64,000 bases of DNA, taken from Trichosporon coremiiforme. Taxonomy: Eukaryota > Basidiomycota > Tremellomycetes > Trichosporonales > Trichosporonaceae. The position numbers and the translations under genes are program-made. The notes beneath the pieces were generated by a model. It made no database searches, had not been told where the DNA came from, and saw only the letters and a program-made list of their open reading frames with translations. Where the stretch lies: assembly GCA_039545355.1 (NCBI GenBank), contig BCJJ01000010.1, positions 1,228,889-1,292,888 of the forward strand, written 5' to 3'. Shown here piece by piece: positions 10,536-29,071 of the stretch (position 1 is the stretch's first letter; each line of letters starts with the position of its first letter).

Positions 10536-12112
10536 ATGACAACCCAGCTGGCCCGAACGGCATTCACGTACCCCCTGCAAACCCCCAGTTGGTTCGCGGG
10601 TCACATGGCGAAATCGCTGAACCAGCTCCCGGCCCTGCTGGAGGAGGTCGACCTGGTCCTCGAAGCGCGCGATGCGCGGTTACCTCTGACGAGTGCGAAC
10701 CCGGCCTTTGACAATGCGCTCGAGCACGTCTGGGGACATTCTGGTGCCGGACCAGACCGGAGAGGAAAGGGGAAGGAGAAGCTCGTCGTGTACACGAAAC
10801 GAGATCTGGCGGAGCAGCGGTACGAGGCGGTGAGTCTGGGCTCGCATTTCACCCTCCAGGATGGGGTGGAAAGCGAGTGATATATCGCAATGCGATAGCT
10901 GACAACAGCCCCTCCGCCGCGCGTTCCAAAACCTGACCGGCCAACGCGTCCAGTTCGCCGACTCGTCCATCGACAGCAACGTTCGTGCCGTGCTCAAGTC
11001 GGCGGTCAACATTGCAAAGGAACGCGGCGAGACGCTGACAGACCTCAAAGTGTTGGTCGTGGGCATGCCGAATGTGGGCAAGTCCTCTCTCCTTAACGCT
11101 TTACGACGCGTAGGCGTGAAAAAGGGCAAGGCGTTTACGACTGGTGCGACGCCAGGCGTGACGCGGAAACTCACCGGCACGGTGAAGGTACACGAGAAGC
11201 CAAACGTCTACGTCTTCGACACGCCGGGTGTCATGGTGCCGTACCTTGGTAAAGGAGAGATTGGAGCTGAGAGAGGACTGAAGCTCGCCTTGACTGCGGG
11301 CATCAAGACCGGCCTGTTCGAGGAGGAGGTCGTGGCCGACTACTTGCTCTACAAGATGAACCTGCGGTTAGCCGCTGAGGAGATGCTGGGCAGCGAGCAC
11401 AGGCGTGAGTATCTATCCCTTATAGCTACGGGTATCTTGAAACGGGGAGCTGACGGCAGACACGTCCTACACCCAGTCCCTCGTGCTTCGCCCAGAGGCG
11501 GCCACGAATGACCTGAACGTCCTCCTCGAGTCTCTCGCCGCGCGCCTAGGCGGACTCAGGAAGGGCGGCGAGCTCGATACAGAGGGCGCGCTGACGTACC
11601 TCCTCCGTGTGTTCCGGGAGGGCAAACTCGGCCCATGGACGCTGGACGATCTCGACGGGGCCGAAGCAGCCTACATTGATCGATACGGCGAGGAACGCGT
11701 GCCAGAGGCGAACATGCGATACTCGGAGCTTGGCGCGGTCGGTGTTGCGTCTTCTTCCACTCTCATCTCCGAGGAGCCGCCGATAGACCTGGGCGGTGGA
11801 ACCGGAGCTCTCGGTGACGGCGCTCTCAGCGCCGGACCCGAGGGAGCAGCGGACGACGGAGTGCTCAGAGGAGTGGAAGGGGGAGCAGAGGTCAAGTCCG
11901 TACCGCTCACACTCGACCAGAGGGTGATGCTCTCTGTCTCCAGGTTCATGGACCAGCTGGCGGAACAGAAGGCGGACGAGGAGGCGGGGCGCAACCGGTC
12001 CCCGACCCAGGTTAAGAAGCAGGAACGCAGGCAGAAGATGGAGGAGAGGAGGAAGAAGAGCGAGGCGAAGCGGCAAAGGCAGAGGGTCGCGCAGGCCAGC
12101 GCTAGACGATGA
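10536..12112 (+). CDS. MTG1: MTG1, mitochondrial ribosome-assembly GTPase (YlqF/RbgA family)
   Basis: Exons 10536-10829, 10909-11404 and 11460-12112 encode 480 residues. The GTPase motifs are circularly permuted: G4-like TKRD at 87-90 comes before G1 GMPNVGKSS at 150-158 and G3 DTPG at 202-205. This order defines the YlqF/MTG1 group. The N-terminal WFAGHMAKSLNQL is also typical. In the family it acts on the mitochondrial large ribosomal subunit at the inner membrane. The first ATG is at 10536; an in-frame TTG further upstream is not used here. The C-terminus carries an extra Gly/Glu-rich linker and a strongly basic Lys/Arg helix (about residues 430-478), which may bind rRNA. Confidence 0.92.
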
Positions 12113-12303
12113 GCGCGGTAGCGCGATCCGTCTTTCATCTTCCTCAAGTTATCATCACTCTGCATCCCTCACATCCCACCCCAACCCTAGTCATGTAATC
12201 CTATGCATATGAGATGTGAGATCATGCTGTTGTATGGTACCCCCCTATTCCCCATCGCGCTCTCCTTGGAGCATCGCTTCCCCCCTAAGGGTCACAAGCT
12301 CAC

Positions 12304-18462
<6,159 letters not shown>

Positions 18463-18803
18463 CGATCCGCCCGCGTCTCTATTCCCCCGGTGCCAGCAAC
18501 GGCGCCGAAACCACCGAGCAAGCCGGCACCGAAAACTCCCCTCCAAAGCATCGGATATAGGCACATACCCAGCATCACGTAGTTGATTGTAACACTGTTT
18601 TAGTTTAGTCTTATTCCCCGCAACAGTAGAAGCATATCACGTAGAGTATTAAATGCAGCAGGCGTGGGAATACTTGAATCTGCACAGGACCACCAGGGAC
18701 AGCGCCACACACGTCTTCGATCTGAGTGGAGGGTTGCGTGTTTCGGTTCAAGAACTACTTTACATGTCCACTTGTACAAACAGAAACTGATCTAATGCTA
18801 CCA
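18463..18803. other. Convergent 3' intergenic region between TRS130 and POL2
   Basis: Both genes end here, with 341 bp between stops. It is AT-richer than its surroundings and presumably holds the two 3' UTRs and poly(A) sites. No gene is seen. Confidence 0.5.
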
Positions 18804-21800
18804 CTACCACCTCGCGAGGACGGCGCCGACGTACTCCCTCGTCAACTCAAGGTTGTGGTACTCGCTAACGCTCCTGAGCATGTTGAGTTTGGCGGTGATC
18901 TCGCCTCGGTGCAGGCTAGGCTTGAAGCTGCCTCCGCACTGGCACGTCTGCGCGAGATTGTCCTCCTTGATTTGGCCGCACTTCAGGCACACAAAGTCCT
19001 GTGTCTGCCAGCGCGTGATGAGCTTGTTCACGTGCTCAATCAAAGGGAATTCGATCGCGTCCCGCTCGTAACCAGCGCCGCACTTGTGGCACGTCCAGAA
19101 CTTGCACGGCGCGGGCTCGAGGTGGCCGCGTTCGTTGACGCTAGGGAGACAGTCGGGATCGCGACCGAGGTCTACGTCGCGGATCGCGTTGCATCGCCCA
19201 CAACTGACCATGGGGACAACGAGCGACTCGCCCGGGTTACGGAACTGCGCGTCCGAGCTGAATTCGCGCACGCCAACAAGGTCGAGGAGGTTGCGACGGA
19301 GTACTTGCACACTGACGCTCAGGTCTGACGCGAGAGAGTACACCTCGCACACGGCCTTGACGAAGGTCAGCGCGGCGTTGTGCTCCTTCACGTTCCGCGC
19401 GCCAGGGAGGTGTGGGAAGGCCATTGTCTCATCGTCATCGCCGTTCGCCTGCGCCTGCGCGTGTCGCTTCTTGATCTTCGTTACGTCCTCGAGCAGGTGG
19501 CGCGTCAGCGTCGTCGAGATCGCGCGTGCCGCTGCCTTCTCCGCCTTCTCCTTGGCCGGGTCGACTGCCGTCGTCGTTTCCACGTTCAAATCGAACATGG
19601 GGCGGAGCGGGCCGCGCCCATCTGTCGCGCTCTTCTTGGCCGTGTACAGCTCGTAGATGAAGTCGGCGACGCGGCGCTCAAACTTCGGCTGCAGCGCCGG
19701 CGGCAGGAACGCCTGAATGTTCCAGTCCATGCTGATGTCGAACATGCCGTCCTGCGTGTCCTGCGACCCGGCGACCGAGGGCGCGATCTTGACGCCGCCG
19801 TAGTTCGCCACGTCCATCCACGCGAGGTAGTTCCAGAACTGCGTGACGTCGATTACAACGTGCCGGAACAAGTCGTGCGAGTTGGCTGCCGTCACGAGGT
19901 ACTTGGCGAAAGCGAAAGCGGAGCTCGCGTCCGGCTTTGACGTGAGCAGGAACACCCGGTTCAGGTCCGCGTACACGACCTTGGTGCCGAGGCGCTTGAA
20001 CTCGGCGAGCAGCTGCAGCAGCGTCTTGCGCATGAGACCCATCAGGAAGCGGTAAAGCGCCGGCTCGAACATGCAACTCGATGCGGACGAGATCCAGCGC
20101 CAGAACTGGTCGACGACCAGGTTGGCCGGCGTGTCGTACACCCCGCGGACGTGTGCGCGCGCCTTGTCGACGAACCAGCTGCGCACCATAGACTTGAGCA
20201 CGGTGAACGTCTGGATGCTGAGGGTTGCGTCGCCGAGCATGACGCTGGCGTTCGCGGTGCCCTGCGCGTACTCGTCCAGGTTGTGCGACGCGGAGCCGAA
20301 CGCCATGGATCCCGAGCCGGAGCCCTCCATCTCATTGACGAGAGCAGACTGAAGGACAGCATTGATGGCCATGTCAGCAATCTCCATCTCAAGTACGACG
20401 GTGGAGTACACTCCCTTGGTGCTGATCTGAGGCGGTGTCGGTTCATCGCCGCCGTTCGCGTCCTCCTCGGAACCTCCGAGGTCGGGGCGAGGAGAGGGCG
20501 ACCACCAGAGCACCATGTCAGCAGCCTGCAGACGGCGGGCGAACTCGAGGTCAGAAAGAAGCATGGGCGGATCGGGGCCGAGGTTCTGAACGTTAGCAGT
20601 TGATCATACGGCCAAGTTCCGCAACTTACACCAACGGGCACGTCGTAGTGCGCGGCAATCTCGAGCTGGCCGGCAATCCAAGCCGACAGCTTCATGTACT
20701 GTGTAATCATCCTGCGTGCCGTGTTCACGAGCCACATGAGGCTGGGCTCCTCCTCCCTCATCGGCTTGATTGTGATGACGGGGAACTCGGAGAACACGGC
20801 GGCACGGGCCTGATAGTACGCATGCTCGAACAGCGAGCACAACGCGATGACGTTCAGGCCGGAGCGGACGTTCTGCAAGTCCTTGGCGAGCTGGCGCATC
20901 GCACCCGCCTCGGTCGGGTAGTAGCTGACGATGCTGTTCAGCTCCTCGGGGTACTTGAACGCGCCGCCCGCGGCGACCTTGTCGATGCAGTCCGCGTACC
21001 ACTTGTCCGGGTTCGGCAGCTGCTGGCGGTTGCGCGCGGCATCTACGACATAGATCTTTGCGTTGCCCGACGGCGGGAACAGCGCAATCAGGTGCCGCGA
21101 ATTCACCGTCGCGTGGAACAGGAAGTAGTACCGCAGCCCCTTGCCCTCGTTCAGGTACTTGTGGCGGATGACGCTGGCGCCGGGACGCTCCAGCTCAGTC
21201 AGGTCGAAACCCTTGTCGAGACCGCGGTTCAGGCCACCGAGGTTGGAGGACTTCAGTGCGCAAGCCGTTCCGAGACCGAGGAGGGCGCGGACGAGAAGAG
21301 GCACCTGCAGCTCGTAGGCGCCGTCCACCTCAGGATTGTTGATGAGCGACGAGAAGTGGCTCTCGCCCTCGACGAACAGGCTCTCCTCGACGACGATCTT
21401 GAACAGGTTGCGCGTCGCCTGGCCACGAGGCAGGACACGCGCAACCTGAGCGGCCGCGTACCGGTCCGAGAAGGTGTCGGCCGCGGGCTGGTTCTTGAAG
21501 TTGAGGTAGAACTCTCGCGGAACGCGGAGGCGCACGCTCTGGAACGTGCCGTCGATCGCGAGCCAGAGGCGGAACTCTCCCGGCCGTGTCGTGCACGCGA
21601 TCTGGACGATGTCCCACTGGCGCGACGCGAGGTTCACGCTCTGCGTTCGGATCATCGAGGACACCGTGCCGTCCATGCGTGGTCCGCCGTTTTTGCGTGC
21701 CCGCGAGCGCTCGATACGCTGCTTGCGCCACTTCTCGCGCATGACACGAATGTAGCCAGAGTAGTCGTCCTCGGGGCTGGGGGCGATCTCCTCGATCTCT

Positions 21801-24800
21801 GGCGACTTGGCCTTGCGGCGTTTGACGACCGCGATCTTGGGCTTGGGGCCCGTGGACTTTTTACCAAAGTCCTCCATGTCTGTGTTCGTGCGCATCTTGG
21901 CGAACATGTCGGTCAGCTTGTGCTGCTGGAACTTGTCCTCCTTGGCGGCGACACGTTTGAAGAGCCAGTCCGGGTGGCGGATACGCGGGACGGGGTTTGC
22001 GACCTTTTGCAGCGCGGCCGGAATCGTGATCAACTTCTGGATGACGCTGCCGAGACGCTCGGTGTAGTAGCCCCAGTCAAGGATGGAGCGCATGTCGAAG
22101 TCGGTCAGCGCGTTGTCCTTCAGCCACTTGCGCAGGAAGTGTTGCTTCACTGTCGGATCGGCATCGAAAATGGCGACCGGGACAGCACGCTCAGTGACGG
22201 GCGCGCCGTTCGGCTTCGCGCTGATTATGAATCGACACGAGAGACCCTTGTCCTTGACCATTTGCTCGCCAAGGAACTCAGCGAGACGGCGCGCGGTACT
22301 GATCGAGGTCGACTTCTGGCCACCGTACTCGGCAAGGGTCTTGCTCATGGACCTGTTCTCGGCGATGAGGTCCACGAGCTCAGTGTCGCTAAGACTGGAG
22401 CCCTTGCTCTGGAGAATGTCGAGCCACTGGTCGGCCACGGTCGCTACGGCGGCGTAGCACTCCTCGATCGTGGAGCCAAGCAAGAACTTGTCAAAGATTT
22501 GGGACTGGAAGATCTTGATCATCTGCAGTTCTCCTCGACGCTTCACCTCGAAACCCTTCAGTTCCGCGAGCGAGCCGTCAAAGTTGAACACGGCGTAGCG
22601 CTTTTTCAGCAGCTTGTCCTCCTCCTTGGAACTGGGCAGGATCATCGCCTTGTACGGTCCATCGAGCTCAAAGAAGATCGAGTTCTCCTTGCGCACCTCG
22701 TAGATGCCCTTTTCCTTGTCGACAAGATCGTGGTACTGGTGGTTCGTGAAGCGCTCGTGCACGAGGTGGTTCAGCATGGTACAGGGGTACGAGATGCCAA
22801 ACTTCTTGCCGCCCTTCAATTTGAAGTTGAAGTCTTCCGGGAACACACCGGGAAGCATGCACCAGATACCGTCCGTGTCGAGTTCGAGGGGACGTCCGAT
22901 CTGCTCAACGAGCTGGCGGGCCATCTGAATGATTGTGGCACCTGTCAGACAGGTGATGCCGGCCATCTCCATCGAGTACCATCGCGCACCCTTGCGCATG
23001 ACGTATCCGTAGAAAGAGTTCAGAATACACTTGTGCGCGAGCTGGAGCGAGTCGTAGAGCACGATCATCTTCTTCGCCTCATCGACCTCCTGCAGCGCGC
23101 CGCCGTTCTCGAACGCCTTGTCCAGGTTCTTCTTCCAGGTCTTGTGCAGACCCTTGTACTCATATCGGCGGTCACGGAACGCGCGCACCGTGTCGATGTA
23201 GAACGAGTTCTCGCGCTGGCAGATGATAGCCGTCTTCGTGACGACCTTGGTCTCGTGGGTCTTCTTGTACACCTTGCGCGAGTAGTCGCCGAGACGCTTG
23301 TGGATGAGCGCTGACTGCTCAGCCTGCGCGAGGTCGACGAACCGCCGCCGCGGCCCGTTCGGGTACTTTGGCGGGAACATCTCCTGGTCCAGAGCGTAGC
23401 GGACCATGTTGACCTCGTCGCGCTTTGCGGGGAAGTATTCGCCACGCCATGCCCACTCCAATCGTCGGTCGCACTTCTTGTCCGGGCGATTGTAGTCGCA
23501 CACGGCGCACTCTGCCTCGTCTTTCACGGAATCGGGTTGCAGTCGATTACTCAACATGATGTTGGGGTACATCGCGGCAACATCCAAGTGATAGATGAGC
23601 GGCTTGTCGAAGCGGTTCGGCTCGTCACGTATCGTCTCGAGCATCTTGGTGATCTCGCCCTTGACCTCGTCGTAGTTCTCAACGTCCTCGAGCTTGACAT
23701 TTCCTTCCTCGATGAGCGAGAACTTGAGCGCGTTGTCCAGGTCGTCCAGCAGCTGCTGGATCGCCTCTGGCACAACCTTGAAGTTCGTCGGAATGTCGGC
23801 GCGGAACACACCTGCCTCGAGCGCCTCGACGTGTCCTCCGACATATGTCTCTGACGCGAGCAGGCGCCCCTCGTACGTCTGGCCGTGCGGGTCTTCGTGA
23901 CGGTTTGGCATGATAATGTGCGCATCATACGCTTCCACCTGAGGGTTAAATCAGATCTGCTACGACTAACTCACCATGAGCAGCGTCTCGCATAGTGTTC
24001 CTGATCCTTTTCGCAGGACTTCGTCGGGGTTGAGGGGAATGATGTTGCAGAGCGAGAAGATGAACGGGTTGACATACTTCATGTAGAGGTAGTATGTGGC
24101 GACAGCGTCGGAGACGGAGTATGTCGCGAGAATCTGCGGCTGCTCGATCGCGTACGGCGTCATGAGTTCCGGGTCGAGTTCGACGGGGTTGTAGCCGAGC
24201 TTGGCGGTCGTAACGGCCTTGAGGCCCTGCGATCCCTGGGGGAGGTACGAGTCGCGCTTCACCCATCGGAAACAGTCCATGTGCATACACGCGCGGCACT
24301 TGTACTCGCCCTCGTTATCGATCTTGAATCCGATTTCCGAGTACATGCTGATGCCGTGGACCTTGGCGCGCGCGTCGACGAACGGGAAATCGAAGCTGTC
24401 TCCGTTGTACGTCGCCATGACTGTCGGCTTCGCCTCGCGGATGTGCTCGAACCACCGCCGGATCAGCGCCGGCTCGTCCGGCTCGTTGAACACGGTGAAG
24501 TCGCCCTCGTACTCTGGCTTTGGCGTGTACTCGAAGTCGTCAATGTCCTCTGATACGATCTCGCGGTTCGTGATCAGGTATCCCTGCCCGTCAATCATAT
24601 ACGAAATCATCATGATCTGGTCCGTTTGCGGGTCCGGGAACTTGAGCGGCTGCTTCGTCGTTTCGATATCGTAGGCCATTACGACTGGTTCGGCACGCGC
24701 GACACGGTCGGTGACGCGTTCAAACTTGACCTGGCCCATGTCACTCGTGACGTTGTACCAAAGACCGACGCGGATGTCTGTTGGTCAGCTAGAGCAACGA

Positions 24801-25860
24801 ACGCAGCGACTTAGCGGACTCACTCAGGTCAATGGCTACACGGAGGTGGTACGCAATGTCGTGCTCGCGGATCTCGACGATGCACTCTGACGGCTCGCGC
24901 TCTTTCCGTTTCCGCGCGTCCTCGTCTTCACCCCATGCCTGCTCCGCGTCCTCATCTCCGCGCTGGTTGGCCTCGGCGCCGACGACGTCAGCGTACGCAT
25001 CGACGGCGGTGAATTTGGACGCGTTCGCGATAGCGAGCGGGAGCAGCTCCCTTCGAACAGCTTGCAGGTCGGCTGTGTTGTGGAAGAACAGCTTCAGGAG
25101 TACGGGCGGCGCCGACAGAAGGTGGTTCGGCACAGCGAGATCCCACTTCTTCTCGCGCGCTGTTCGCACGACCAGCCCTTCGAACCGCTTCACGAGCCAC
25201 TCCTCCACCATCGTCTCCGTTCCAGCCTGCGCATCAGCTTGACCATCCACTCTGACGGCTCACTCGACATGTCAGGTAGAAATAAGGCTCATGCGGAATC
25301 GTCGCCTTGAACATGGAGCCATCGTCCTGGATGAAGTAGTAGTCGACGGCGGCTAAGCCACCTGGGTGCGTCTCGGACTCGAGCAGTGTCTGTGATGTTT
25401 GGTCAGCTGTTGCTCAAGATCAAAGCTAAGTGTACGAGACGTTCCCCTCAGTCACGAGTTTTCTAGGCTCGCTCCACCCTCCTAAGGTTGGATAGGCGTT
25501 GTAATCATTATTTCAGTGCCCAGTGCGGAAACATCATCGGGGGTCTCTGTTTGTATTTGGGACCAAACGTACCGAGTGCATGTTGACGAGCCAGCCCTCA
25601 CGGGACTCTCCGCCGACGCGCCCGCTCTCGAATTTCGGGAATCCGAGCGCCTCGTCGATGGCATCGTACGTCTTGACCTCCTCGAAGCGCTCCATCTGCG
25701 CCGTGCCGTCATCAGCGCGCTCTGGAGCCTTGCCCTGCCCCGATCCAGACGCTCCGCCGTTGTTGTTGGAACGAAAGTTGCCGCCCTTCTTCCCCGTGAA
25801 GCGCGTGTTGCCCTTGGAGAAGCCACCGCGGCCTCGTCCTCGTCCGCGGCCCGACATCAT
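18804..25860 (-). CDS. POL2: DNA polymerase epsilon catalytic subunit
   Basis: Exons 25860-25573, 25389-25264, 25226-24824, 24777-23975, 23938-20630 and 20585-18804 encode 2236 residues, close to the human length of 2286. Proofreading exonuclease motif I, AYDIETT, has D309 and E311. Polymerase motif [11 protein letters not shown], has its Asp near 659, and motif C, LDTDG, has D894 and D896. The inactive second B-family half fills the middle. Two C-terminal Cys clusters, starting at CGRC near 2105 and ending at CQCGG near 2192, bind metal and the Dpb2 subunit. It is the leading-strand replicative polymerase. The N-terminus has an RG-repeat, [11 protein letters not shown]. It diverges from TMA20. 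Confidence 0.96.
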
Positions 25861-26196
25861 GTGCGCGTCGTGTCGGTTTGTTTACGTGGTGGGGTTGAGA
25901 GGGAGAAATCAATGTAGTTAACGCCTTCTGGGCGCGTGGCCAACCACAAACCAGACGCGTCACGGGCGCGTCTGCAAATGGTCATTAGGGGCTCCGCAGC
26001 GGGACCATAATCTCGTGTTTGTCTGCATTCCAAGAGACTTCAGCAGGGGATTAGGGAGAAGTATACTTCCGCTATTGACCTTTTCCTAATTAGCCTGCTA
26101 ATCTCTCTGTCTAGACGTCATTCTCGCCGCTTCGCCAGCATCTCGAGAGATTTCGCACAAGCCGATCGTATCGTCAGCTGTGTCCACCCCATCACC
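25861..26196. other. Divergent promoter region of POL2 and TMA20
   Basis: No exon is evident in these 336 bp. AT content rises around 26040-26110, with runs such as TTTTCCTAATTAGCC, as expected of a nucleosome-poor promoter. No CACGTG was seen. Confidence 0.45.
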
Positions 26197-27204
26197 ATGT
26201 TCAAGAAGTACGTCTGCACTCTGGGTCCCTCAGTGTTTAGAGCCAGCTACCTTGCTGTTCCTGCCAAGCTGACCCCAGGTTCAACCCAAAGGAGGACGTG
26301 TCGAGCTCGACGTCGCTCAAGTCGAGCGTGCAGCGCAACATCCGCGGCCAGATACTCGAGCAGATGCCGCTCCTGACGAAGCCGGCGTACCGCGAGGGCG
26401 GCGCTGAGAAGAAGGAGGAGGCTGCGCCGGCACCTGTCGCTGAGGCTGCTCCCGCCCCGGAGCCGGAGGAGGAGAAGGGCGGCAAGGGCGGCAAGAAGGG
26501 AGGCAAGGGCAAGGGCGGAGGCAAGAAGGGCAAGAAGGCGGAGAAGGAGCCCGAGGCTGAGGAGGCCGACGAGGGCGAGATGCTCGTTATTGACGAGATC
26601 TGGCCCAAGAAGGAGGCCCTCGGTCTGACCAAGTGGTAAGTCTTCTGTCGCGGTAATGGCAGTCCGTCTTCTGTCTTCGTGATGGCCACCAGCTTCCATT
26701 AGAGTGTCTATACCTAACACCCAGCCACGACCGGATAAGCATCTACACGATTGCGCAGCGCCCCCTCTTCTTCAACCACTATGACGGCCCGTTCATCCCG
26801 CACCTGCGCCTGCTGCACAAGTACCCCGACCTCCTGCCGAAGGTCCAGATCGACCGCGGCGCGATCAAGTTCCTGCTCGCTGGTGCGAATATGATGGCGC
26901 CCGGATTCCTGAGCAAGGGCGGTAAGCTCCCCGACGGGCTCAAGAAGGACGACGTCGTCGCCATCATGGCCGAGGGCAAGGAGAGCGCGTGCGGTATCGG
27001 CAAGATGGTCGCGAGCACTGAGGAGATCAAGAAGGCCGGCAAGGGTGTCGCCGTCGAGGTCATTTGCTGGGTTGGGTGAGTACGCCGAGCTAGCGAGCCC
27101 GAGTGGAGCGAGGGCGAGGCTCGCGGAGGCTGAGCTATGAGGTGACGGCGATTTAGCTAACAAACAGCGACGACCTCTGGAAGGTCCAGACGATCGGCCT
27201 CTAG
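26197..27204 (+). CDS. TMA20: MCT-1/Tma20-like translation factor with PUA domain
   Basis: Exons 26197-26207, 26279-26635, 26725-27075 and 27168-27204 encode 251 residues. The first exon is only 11 nt; its splice gives MFKKFNPKED, the conserved Tma20 start. The family's N-terminal domain continues as LKSSVQRNIRGQILEQ. The PUA domain is clear in LRLLHKYPDLLPKVQIDRG, GAIKFLLAGANMMAPG and VVAIMAEGKESACGIGK. In yeast and man the protein pairs with Tma22/DENR to recycle 40S subunits and allow reinitiation. The family is about 181 residues long. The extra length is one insertion of roughly 60 residues at about 42-104, made of Lys, Gly, Glu, Ala and Pro, between the N-terminal part and VIDEIWPKK. 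Confidence 0.93.
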
Positions 27205-27518
27205 TTCATAGACAGTAGAGTAGATGTCGCCAAGCATAACTGAAAATTCCACCAACTGCTGCATTCTGGACTGTTGCTGTATCAGGTCCTGTCCACTCGG
27301 TGCTTCTCTTCGCTCCTCTTTCCCCGTTCTCGTCCGCCTCATCAGTTGGCTCCTGGCATCGACTCGTCCCATGTTGTCTGAAGCATGTTTTCATTGTCCC
27401 ACCAGCCTTATCCGCGCCCGCCCTTAAATACCCATGACCTCAACTTGGCGCTGGTGGAGGTTCGACACTCACCAGAATTTTGGTCGATCACACCTCCACC
27501 CACCCCACATCGACGACT
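27205..27518. other. Short intergenic region between TMA20 and the next gene
   Basis: This 314-bp stretch holds the TMA20 3' end and the promoter of the downstream gene, both on the plus strand. No RNA gene or exon is seen. Confidence 0.45.
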
Positions 27519-28917
27519 ATGCCGCTGTATAAACTCACCTCGAAGCGGCTCGCACGCAAGGAGAAGGCGGAACGGATTGCGGCCAAGGCGGAGGACTCGG
27601 ATGCTTCTTCTGTTTCGGAGCTGGAGTCAGAGGACAGCAACGTACTGAGTGATGAGGATGGTGAGTAGCGCGAGCGGAGCGGAGCGAGTTGGCGGGCTGC
27701 GTGTGCATCATGTCCTCCCACAACTGCCAGAGACGCCAACGAAGAGCGTTCTCAGTGCTATCAGGGACTGTTCTCTGTGGTGCGGGAAGAGAGATTGTTC
27801 CACCCGATCAGGACTCGCCAGCGATGAACGTTCCTGGCCGAGCTGACGCCAGACCTTTCCAGCGACAGTGAAGACGAGTCGGACGACGAGGCTTCGGAAT
27901 CTGACGTGACTGGTAAGCTTCCGAATCACTCTCTAGCTGACACCAGGCACGAAGCGGAAACGCGCCGACGAGTCTGACGAGGATAGCGGTGCCGAGAGCG
28001 GGGAGGAGCCCGAGTCAGACTCTGAGGAGGAGGTCGAGATGCGTCGTGAGTATGCTTCACTCCCCCTTCTCCCTCTCTCTTTCCCTGTTCCGTGTGGGAC
28101 GTGGGATTGGGAGGGATGATGGAGAGCTGCAACGTGGAAAGGCAAGCTAACAACAGCCTTCACGATGACCATTGAGCAGGTCGAGACCTCACCTCTCTTT
28201 TCGCCATTGACGACGGAATATCCCCAGATGTGTGTCGTCTGTCCCGAGCGCGTGCTCAAGCACGAAGTCATGGCAAGGGTGCACCTGGACTCGAACGTGA
28301 GTATAGGAGCGGAGCGCGGAGCGTAGAGTGGTTTACCCCACGAATGACAGCTGTCATGGTCGGTGAGCTGACGACAGGCGCACAAGCGAGCGATCAAGCG
28401 CTGGCTCACCCGTATTGCCTCTGGAAACTTCTCCAGCCAAGACCCCAGGGAGATTGTGGAGGACATTCAGACCACCCTCGCCGCCTCCAAGGCCCCCAAA
28501 CCCAAGGCTTCCAAGCCCTCAAAGTCCAAGCCTACTCCCGCCGCCGCCGCCGGCCCCGCTGCGGACTCGGACGACGAGGCAGAGGGAGAGGAGGAGTCCG
28601 AGGGCGAGGAGAGCGACGACGAAGCTGCCCCCGAGGATGTAGAGGAGGCCGAGGAACAGGCCGAGAAGGTCGCCACAGCCAAGGGAGAGCAGGAGGGCGG
28701 GAAAAAGCTGAATCGCCGCCAGCGACGAGCCCTCGCGCGCGCGGCCGCGGGCAAGCCCGTCGATGGGAGCAGCAAGGAGAGGCGGAAACGACACCTCGAG
28801 GCTAAGAAGCGGAGAAAGGAGGCTGCTAAGAACAAGGAGGCAAAGACTGAGGCGAAGACTGAGGCTAAGAAGGAGAAGAAGACCGTTAAGAAGGCGAGGA
28901 AGTCGCTTGACCTCTAG
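27519..28917 (+). CDS. Acidic/basic protein with a Cys2His2 knuckle, probably nuclear or nucleolar
   Basis: Exons 27519-27660, 27853-27912, 27947-28045, 28157-28296 and 28378-28917 encode 326 residues. A basic N-terminus (KLTSKRLARKEKAER) leads into an acidic Ser/Glu/Asp region. Next is one compact motif, MCVVCPERVLKHEVMARVHL, then an Asn-Ala-His-Lys pair, giving C-x2-C-x8-H-x7-H spacing or a close variant. It is followed by the helix AIKRWLTRIASG and a long Lys/Ala/Glu-rich tail with LNRRQRRALARAAAG. The composition is like that of ribosome-biogenesis factors, but I cannot name the family. The start is the first ATG; an in-frame TTG upstream was not used. It converges on the profilin gene. 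Confidence 0.8.
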
Positions 28918-29071
28918 TCCTCCCCCCTCCCCCTCTCAACGCCTATCGACCACCAGCATCACCAGACTCATTGATATTGATTCAAATAACGCTCCCGGAG
29001 ACGGAGCTCCGCCCGTTAGGAGCAGCATAGATGTATACTTATTTTTCATCCACTACACTTGTACAAGTTAC

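Noticed and set aside
10479..10536. Upstream in-frame extension of MTG1
   Set aside because: It would need a TTG start; the first ATG at 10536 gives a normal family N-terminus.
20600..23314. 904-codon open frame opposite POL2
   Set aside because: The same antisense effect; it lies wholly within the conserved POL2 exon and shows no family features.
27450..27480. GGTTCGA-containing stretch as a tRNA T-loop
   Set aside because: No matching acceptor stem, D-loop or anticodon arm could be found around it.
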